45,459 bases of DNA from Klebsiella pneumoniae (GTDB taxonomy: Bacteria; Pseudomonadota; Gammaproteobacteria; Burkholderiales; UBA3065), in contig CAMDGF010000013.1 of NCBI GenBank assembly GCA_945897555.1, forward strand, positions 1 through 45,459, read 5' to 3'. Positions within the stretch are counted from its first letter, which is position 1. Each line of letters starts with the position of its first letter. Positions 37,947 to 45,459 of the stretch are shown here, one piece after another. Under the pieces are notes generated by a model, which did no database searches, was not told where the DNA came from, and saw nothing but the letters and a program-made list of their open reading frames with translations. Made by a program: the position numbers and the translations under genes.

Positions 37947-39776
37947 TTGACCGCTCGCCCTCTACTCCGCTACCTCCTGCTCGGCCTCGCCGGGCTTTTG
38001 GCTGTGCTCGTTGCGCTGGCCGGCTACATCGCCGCCACCTTTAACCCGAACGACTACAAGGACGAGATCGCCGAGCTGATCAAACGCAACAAGGATCGCG
38101 AGTTGCGTGTTGCGGGCGACATCCGGCTCTCGTTCTGGCCCGACCTCGCCGCCGATGTGGCCGGGCTGAGCCTCTCGGAGCAAGGTGGCAGCACAACGTT
38201 CGTCACGGTGGAACGGCTGCGTGCCTCGGTGAAGGTGATGCCACTGCTCGGCGGCCACGTGGTGGTCAACGGCATCGACGTCAGTGGCGTGCAGGCCAAC
38301 CTGCGCCGGGACGCAAAGGGGCGCTTCAACTTTGCCGACCTCATGGCCCCGTCGGCAGAGAAGAGCGAGAAGGTCGAGTTCGACATCGCCAGCCTCCGCG
38401 TGCGCAGCAGCCGCATCGACTACAGCGACGCCGGCGGCACCCGCCTTACCCTCGACAACATCGACGTGCAGACCGGCGCGATCAGCGATTCGTCGGCACG
38501 CAGCGTGCAGATCGCCGCGCGGCTGGCCGACCCTACGCGACCGATGCAGGTCAAGGCCAAGCTGGCGCAGGCCGACTTTGGCGAAGCCCTGAGCGGTCAG
38601 GGAGTCGAGCTGCAGGTGCGGGTGGACGGCGTCGGGACCCAGCTGGACATGCGCGCCAGCATGGACCGGCTCGAGCAGAAGGGCGATGTGCTGCAGAGCT
38701 CGCCCGTGCAGGCCACGGTGAGCGGCAAGGTGGCCGGCAGTAGCGTCGACCTCAAGCTCACCACGCCGCTGCGCATGGACCTGCCGCGCAAGCTGCTCAG
38801 CCTGCCCGATGGGGTGCTGGAGTTTGCCGCCAAGCAGCAGCTGGTGGACGTCACCGGCACCCTCAAGGGCCCGGCCGACCTCATGCTGGGTAGCCAGACA
38901 CTGCGGCTGCCAAGTTTCGCGCTGGACCTCACCGCGAGCAGCCCCAAGTTGGCCGGCGGGCCGGTGCCGGTCAAGCTGGCCGGCGACCTGAGCATCGGCA
39001 TCGCCGCGCGCAACGCCGAGCTGCGCTTCGACGGGCTGGTGGATGGCCACGCGCTCACGGGCACGGTGGGCGCCGAGGCGGCGGGCATCCCTGCCCTGCG
39101 CGGCGACCTCAAGGCGCTGGACGTGGACATCGCGCGGGTGATCGCGCGCTTCAGCGACTCCGATCTGCTCGCCGGCAGCGGCACCCTCGACCTGCGTGTG
39201 ACGACGCGCGGCAGCACCGCCGCTGCGCTCACTCAAGCGCTCAATGGTGAGGGCGCGGTGTCGCTGCGCGACGGCGCCATCAAGGGCCTCGACCTCAACA
39301 GCAGCCTGCGTGAGGTGCGTGCCGGCGTGCGCCGCGCGCTCGGCAAGGAGACCGGCACCACGGTCAAGACCAAGAAGACCGACTTCTCGGCCATGACTGC
39401 CAGCTTCCAGATCCGCGACGGCGTGCTCGACAACCGCGACCTTGCGCTCAAGAGCCCGCTGCTGCGGGTGGCGGGTGCGGGCAGCATCGACCTGGTCAAG
39501 GGCGAACTCGACTACGGCGTGAAGGCGAGCGTGGTGGCGAGCCGCGAGGGCCAAGGTGGTGCGGAGCGCGCCGATCTGGCCGGCGTCACCGTGCCGGTCA
39601 AGCTCTACGGGCCGCTGGCCGCGCCGCAGTACAGCATCGACTTTGCCGCCATGCTCACGCCGGAGAACCTGCAGAAGGCGTTAAGCGACCCCAAGGCAGC
39701 CAAGGACGCAGCAAAGGACACCTTGCGCGATGTGAAGGAGCAGGTGAAAGGGCTCAAGAATCTTCTGGGGCGCTGA
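37947..39776 (+). CDS. AsmA family protein
   Basis: This large envelope protein is of the AsmA/TamB-like repeating-beta-groove type, linked to lipid transport and outer-membrane biogenesis. The 609-residue product has a single N-terminal membrane helix (about 6-30, LRYLLLGLAGLLAVLVALAGYI) followed by the typical FNPNDYKDEIAELIKRNKDREL and LSFWPDLAADVAGLSLSE. A long beta-rich body follows, with the conserved C-terminal AsmA section (SGTLDLRVTTRG...LNGEGAVSLRDGAIKGLDL). The apparent start is TTG at 37947, 8 bases after tRNA-Gly, with no Shine-Dalgarno upstream except inside the tRNA. The 3' end overlaps the convergent flippase-like gene by 23 bp. Confidence 0.9.
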   Translation: MTARPLLRYLLLGLAGLLAVLVALAGYIAATFNPNDYKDEIAELIKRNKDRELRVAGDIRLSFWPDLAADVAGLSLSEQGGSTTFVTVERLRASVKVMPLLGGHVVVNGIDVSGVQANLRRDAKGRFNFADLMAPSAEKSEKVEFDIASLRVRSSRIDYSDAGGTRLTLDNIDVQTGAISDSSARSVQIAARLADPTRPMQVKAKLAQADFGEALSGQGVELQVRVDGVGTQLDMRASMDRLEQKGDVLQSSPVQATVSGKVAGSSVDLKLTTPLRMDLPRKLLSLPDGVLEFAAKQQLVDVTGTLKGPADLMLGSQTLRLPSFALDLTASSPKLAGGPVPVKLAGDLSIGIAARNAELRFDGLVDGHALTGTVGAEAAGIPALRGDLKALDVDIARVIARFSDSDLLAGSGTLDLRVTTRGSTAAALTQALNGEGAVSLRDGAIKGLDLNSSLREVRAGVRRALGKETGTTVKTKKTDFSAMTASFQIRDGVLDNRDLALKSPLLRVAGAGSIDLVKGELDYGVKASVVASREGQGGAERADLAGVTVPVKLYGPLAAPQYSIDFAAMLTPENLQKALSDPKAAKDAAKDTLRDVKEQVKGLKNLLGR

Positions 39777-41214
39777 GGTCCTTTGAGGACTGCTCGGTTT
39801 CCGCAGAGCGCTGTTTGTTGCAACCCGACGTGTTCAAGAGCGGCGTGCCTCTACCTGATGCGGCTCGACCCGATGCGGCTGAATCCGACACGGCTGTGAC
39901 CGGTGTTGTGAAACACAGCATCAGCGAGCCGGCATACGCCAGGTAGGTGAGCGCGTAGAGCACGCCGACGCCGGCCAGATTGCCGGTCGGCACCAGCCAC
40001 ACCAGCGCAGCAAAGAGCGGCAGCGAGGCGAACTCGGTGAGCACCACCGCCAGCGTGCGCCGGCTGGCCATGAGGCCGAACAGAAAGATCCATGAGAAGG
40101 CGCGCACCGCCTCGCCGAACAAGAAGCCCGCCGCCACCGCCGGCGTCACGGCAAACCGCGCGTCGAACATGAGCGTGGCGAGCGGCGCTTGCCACCACCA
40201 CACCGCCAGCAGACACAGCCAGGCCGGCACCACGATGCGCAGACCGTCGCGCAGCAGCATGCGCGCCGGCGGCGGTTGGCCGGCGCGCGACCAGCGCGGC
40301 AGCAGCCACAGGGCCATGAGGCCAGCGGCCACGCTGCCCACCCATGCGCCCATGCGCCACAGGCCCTGCATGGCGGCCACCGCCTCCCAGCCATGCTGTG
40401 CGGCCACGCTGCTGCGCGCCAGCATCTGCCCGACCGGGGTGAGCACGCCGATGGCCACGCCCATCCACAAGAAGCGCGCCAACTCAGCGCGGTGCGCGCG
40501 CGACCAGTGCCGCCAGTCGGGTGTGGCCACGTGCGGCCGCACGCCCACCCAGACCAGCGCCAGCAGCGCCGCCACCAGCAGGGTCCGGCTGGCGGCGAGC
40601 CACAGCGGCAGGTCGCTTGGCGGGGCTAGCAAGCCAGCCAGCAGGCTGGCGATGGTCAGGCCGAGGGTGACGACAAAGGCGGCGGCCAGATGGCCACGCG
40701 CCGTCCACAGCGCGGTGAGCTGCATCTGGCCGATGCCCAGCCAGGCACCGGCCAGCGTGACCGCCGCCAGCAGCGCCGGGTCGGCCAACGCATCGAGCGA
40801 GCCGACCATCCAGCCCGCCACTGGCAGACCGGGCACGCCGGCGAGCAGCGCCACCGGCAGCGTGACTGCCAGCCCCATGAGCACCGACAGCCACAGCCAG
40901 CGCATCTGCAGGGCATGGTCGCCAGCTGGCGCCGCAAGCACCACCAGCCCCTGTGTGAGCCCGGCGCCGACCACACCGGCCACCAGTTCGCTGAGCGACT
41001 GCAGCTGCGACCACTGCGCCATGGCCACCGCGCCGAGGCGCACGGTGAGCAGCTTGTCGAGGGCAGCGATACCGGCGAGCCCAGCCAGCGTGATGGCCAG
41101 CGACCAGAGCACCGGCGTACGGGAGGCCGTGGCGGGGCTGCGCGTTGCCGCGGCGGCCTCGAGCGGAGGGGGCGCGGCCGGAGCGGTGGGCGGGGCGGCG
41201 TGGTGGGCACTCAT
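39754..41214 (-). CDS. Polysaccharide flippase-like membrane protein (Wzx/MOP superfamily-like)
   Basis: This is a 486-residue polytopic membrane protein with about a dozen hydrophobic helices. The first helical segment, LWSLAITLAGLAGIAALDKLL, and the QLQSLSELVAGVVGAGLTQGL region resemble O-antigen/ECA translocases (WzxE-like), which flip undecaprenyl-linked glycans. A proline/alanine-rich N-terminal stretch of about 30 residues precedes the first helix. The hydrophilic C-terminus carries a 5-residue repeat (see the repeat at 39857-39901). The ATG at 41214 was chosen over an upstream one, which runs to the divergent crcB leader. Assignment rests on general resemblance; it could be another lipid exporter. 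Confidence 0.65.
   Translation of the reverse strand: MSAHHAAPPTAPAAPPPLEAAAATRSPATASRTPVLWSLAITLAGLAGIAALDKLLTVRLGAVAMAQWSQLQSLSELVAGVVGAGLTQGLVVLAAPAGDHALQMRWLWLSVLMGLAVTLPVALLAGVPGLPVAGWMVGSLDALADPALLAAVTLAGAWLGIGQMQLTALWTARGHLAAAFVVTLGLTIASLLAGLLAPPSDLPLWLAASRTLLVAALLALVWVGVRPHVATPDWRHWSRAHRAELARFLWMGVAIGVLTPVGQMLARSSVAAQHGWEAVAAMQGLWRMGAWVGSVAAGLMALWLLPRWSRAGQPPPARMLLRDGLRIVVPAWLCLLAVWWWQAPLATLMFDARFAVTPAVAAGFLFGEAVRAFSWIFLFGLMASRRTLAVVLTEFASLPLFAALVWLVPTGNLAGVGVLYALTYLAYAGSLMLCFTTPVTAVSDSAASGRAASGRGTPLLNTSGCNKQRSAETEQSSKDLSAPEDS
39857..39901. repeat. Three degenerate 15-bp tandem repeats inside the flippase-like gene
   Basis: The units GATGCGGCTCGACCC, GATGCGGCTGAATCC and GACACGGCTGTGACC stand head to tail. 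They encode the C-terminal run VSDSAASGRAASGR, so their 15-bp length preserves the reading frame. Confidence 0.7.
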
Positions 41215-41288
41215 GCGCGGCACGTTACACTGCGGCCACGCCAGCGCGCCGCCGAAGGGCGCAAGGCACTTGCCCAACACCCGTCGCG

Positions 41289-41678
41289 ATGCCCACACCC
41301 GCCCTGCTCGCCAACCCCTGGATCGCCATTGCGCTCGGCGCGGTGCTCGGCGCGTGGGGCCGCTACGGCCTCTCGCTGTGGCTCAACGGCCGCCACGCCT
41401 GGCTGCCGCTAGGCACGCTGGCCGCCAACCTGCTCGGCGGGCTGGCCATCGGGCTGCTGCTCGGGCTGATCGAGCGCGGCGCGCTGGACCCGGCCTGGCG
41501 GCCATTCGCCATCACCGGCCTGCTCGGCGCGCTCACCACCTTCAGTGCCTTCTCGGCGGAGGTGACGGCACTGCTCACGGGCGGCGCCGTGCTGCAGGGC
41601 ATCACGCTGGCGGCCGTGCACCTGGCCGGGTCGCTGCTACTCACGGGCGTCGGGCTGTGGCTCGCACGGGCGCTTTGA
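41289..41678 (+). CDS. crcB: Fluoride exporter Fluc/CrcB
   Basis: This is a 129-residue dual-topology fluoride channel subunit with four membrane helices. The family signatures are present: GAVLGAWGRYGLSLWLN near the start, GTLAANLLGGLAIGLL, and GLLGALTTFSAFSAEV, which contains the conserved Thr-Thr-Phe-Ser pore residues. The start at 41289 gives the standard length. I saw no fluoride riboswitch in the 74-bp gap to the divergent flippase-like gene. Confidence 0.95.
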   Translation: MPTPALLANPWIAIALGAVLGAWGRYGLSLWLNGRHAWLPLGTLAANLLGGLAIGLLLGLIERGALDPAWRPFAITGLLGALTTFSAFSAEVTALLTGGAVLQGITLAAVHLAGSLLLTGVGLWLARAL

Positions 41679-41717
41679 ATCCACCGGGTCTGGCGGGCGG
41701 GGCTTGCCGTCGGGACA

Positions 41718-41748
41718 CTCTTCTCGGGGCCTTCGCCCCTGCGAAGAG
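41718..41748 (+). other. Hairpin after crcB without T run
   Basis: The outer stem CTCTTC/GAAGAG (41718-41723, 41743-41748) encloses an inner stem GGGGC-CTTC-GCCCC (41726-41739). It lies 39 bp after the crcB stop. The following CTTGG has no T tract, so it is not a clear intrinsic terminator, though it may stabilise the crcB mRNA 3' end. Confidence 0.5.
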
Positions 41749-41819
41749 CTTGGCCCGCCGCGCCTCGCCAGCGACGGTCAGCGCAACGCAGCACCGCAAA
41801 CCTCAACTGGCAGCCCCCG

Positions 41820-41884
41820 TCGGGTGTCCTTTTCGAAGCGACCTTCGAGCGCAGCGAGCGGGAGCGAGAACAAGTGACACCCGA
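41820..41884. repeat. Intergenic repeat element, copy A
   Basis: It is bounded by the inverted repeat TCGGGTGTC (41820-41828) and GACACCCGA (41876-41884). Inside are GCGACCTT (41838-41845) and GGGAGCGAGAA (41860-41870), followed by AGTGACACCCGAG. Copy B at about 41971-42022 has the same words in the same order. Confidence 0.55.
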
Positions 41885-41970
41885 GGTAGTGGGCTGCCTG
41901 CCACCTTCGCCGCAAATAGTGAGCCGCCTCGGCCACCAGCAACCGTCAACAGCGGGCCACCGCAGGGGAG

Positions 41971-42022
41971 GCTCTTCGCTGCGACCTTGCTAAGCACTGG
42001 GAGCGAGAAGAGTCGACCCGAG
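41971..42022. repeat. Intergenic repeat element, copy B
   Basis: It contains GCGACCTT (41981-41988) and GGGAGCGAGAA (41999-42009), then GAGTCGACCCGAG, in the same order as copy A but 4 bp more compact. CTCTTCGCT (41972-41980) and AGCGAGAAGAG (42002-42012) are near-complementary, so this copy can also fold. Confidence 0.5.
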
Positions 42023-42047
42023 AAGGGCCCGCGCCCATCAAAACCCC

Positions 42048-42815
42048 ATGCCGCTTGACGCCCTGAGCTGGGCCGACCAGGCCATCCTGCTGCTGGCGGC
42101 GTTCGTCGCCAACTGGTTCTCGGCGCTGGCCGGAGGCGGCGCCGGGCTGCTGCAGTTCCCGGTGCTGATCTTCCTCGGCCTGCCGTTCGCGCTGGCGCTG
42201 GCCACGCACAAGATCGCCACGGTTGCCCTTGGATTGGGCTCGACGCTGCGCCACCTGCAGGGCGAGAGCCTCGAGCGCAAGCTCTCCATCGTGCTGCTGA
42301 CGGCCGGCGTACCGGGCGTGGTGCTGGGCGCGCGCTACATCCTCGACGTGCCGGGCGACATCGCGCAGCAGGCACTCGGCGTGCTCACCATCGGCATGGG
42401 GCTCTACAGCATCGCCAAGCCGCAACTGGGCCTGACTGCCGAGCCGCGCAACCGGAGTGGCATGCCGCTGCTCATCGGCGCACTCGGCATCTTTGTCATC
42501 GGCATCCTCAACGGCTCGCTGTCCAGTGGCTCCGGGCTGGTGCTCACGTTGTGGCAGGTCAAGTGGTTCGGGCTCGACTACAAGCGTGCCACGGCCCACA
42601 CCCTGGCGCTGTGCGGGCTGGTGTGGAACGGCACCGGCGCGCTGGTGCTCGGCGTCATCGGCGAGGTGGCGTGGGCGTGGATCCCGGCGTTGCTGGCGGG
42701 CGCATTTGTGGGCGGCTACCTGGGCAGCCATTACGCCATCGGCAAGAGCAACGCCTGGGTCAAGCGCGTGTTCGAGGTGGTGACGCTGGCGGTGGGGGTC
42801 AAGCTGCTGGTGTGA
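42048..42815 (+). CDS. TSUP family transporter (TauE/SafE, YfcA-like)
   Basis: This is a 255-residue membrane permease with about eight helices. The family features are visible: NWFSALAGGGAGLLQFPVLIFLGLP in the first repeat, HKIATVALGLGSTLRH, and the second-repeat counterpart NGSLSSGSGLVLTLW. TSUP proteins export or import sulfite, organosulfonates and related anions; the substrate here is unknown. No sulfur-metabolism gene is adjacent. It ends 3 bp from the convergent kdsA stop. Confidence 0.88.
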   Translation: MPLDALSWADQAILLLAAFVANWFSALAGGGAGLLQFPVLIFLGLPFALALATHKIATVALGLGSTLRHLQGESLERKLSIVLLTAGVPGVVLGARYILDVPGDIAQQALGVLTIGMGLYSIAKPQLGLTAEPRNRSGMPLLIGALGIFVIGILNGSLSSGSGLVLTLWQVKWFGLDYKRATAHTLALCGLVWNGTGALVLGVIGEVAWAWIPALLAGAFVGGYLGSHYAIGKSNAWVKRVFEVVTLAVGVKLLV

Positions 42816-42818
42816 GCG

Positions 42819-45459
<2,641 letters not shown>

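Larger units (their letters stand above)
41679..42047. other. 370-bp intergenic region with hairpins and repeats
   Basis: There is no gene here. It holds a strong hairpin just after crcB (41718-41748) and two diverged copies of a repeat (41820-41884 and about 41971-42022). It also contains the unmarked promoter region of the TauE/SafE gene. Base composition is slightly less coding-like than the flanks. Confidence 0.6.

Noticed and set aside
39841-39910. Tandem repeats considered as a CRISPR remnant
   Set aside because: Units are 15 bp, directly adjacent without spacers, and encode a polar protein repeat.
39980-42058. 692-codon plus-strand frame spanning the flippase-like gene, crcB and the spacer
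   Set aside because: It is low-complexity, in a different frame from crcB, and lacks a ribosome site; crcB and the membrane protein explain the coding signal.

Overview
This is 45.5 kb of a high-GC bacterial chromosome, densely coded and mostly housekeeping. I see no insertion sequence, prophage, integrase or CRISPR array. The gene families and their order (tig-clpP-clpX-lon-hupB-tRNA-ppiD, ampD beside a PP0621-type protein, an RpfE-type protein, DUF1841, class Ia nrdAB, hpnCDE) point to a betaproteobacterium. Something near the Rhodocyclales is my best guess, but this is inference because no 16S gene is present.

Layout. 12-2974: the lolC-lolD lipoprotein exporter (minus) diverges from an RpfE-type protein. 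3042-5401: plus-strand run of nth, a DUF1841 gene, a PduO-type cobalamin adenosyltransferase and a small charged protein, ended by a bidirectional terminator. 5505-9720: nrdA-nrdB (minus) behind a tandem NrdR operator. 9914-10929: ampD, a PP0621-type protein and tRNA-Pro. 10991-15053: ispB diverges from rplU-rpmA-obgE-proB. 15093-21818: a minus-strand operon for an unusually built oligopeptide-type ABC importer (lipoprotein binding protein with a C-terminal membrane helix, two permeases, one double ATPase), divergent from fabI. 22769-31221: the protein quality-control block, transcribed minus in the order tig, clpP, clpX, lon, hupB, tRNA-Val, tRNA-Asp, ppiD. 31363-35763: tRNA-Leu, then hpnC-hpnD-hpnE (squalene synthesis) and a YciK-like SDR on plus. 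35950-37841: trxB and an Smr-domain gene, convergent with a stand-alone thiS. 37866-41214: tRNA-Gly directly followed by an AsmA-family gene, convergent with a polysaccharide-flippase-like gene. 41289-45459: crcB, a 370-bp spacer with repeats, a TauE/SafE permease, kdsA, a HAD phosphatase, and the 5' part of gmd, which runs off the end and may open a surface-polysaccharide cluster.

Many neighbours are translationally coupled by 4-bp (ATGA/GTGA) overlaps: obgE-proB, binding protein-permease B, permease C-ATPase, tig-clpP and hpnE-SDR. lolC-lolD overlap by 8 bp.

I found no clearly new multi-gene system. The observations most worth a second look are the tandem NrdR operator, the architecture of the peptide ABC importer, the hairpin that holds both possible hpnE start codons, the tRNA-Gly/asmA junction with a TTG start and no Shine-Dalgarno, a sigma-32-like lon promoter, and a diverged intergenic repeat pair at 41.8-42.0 kb.
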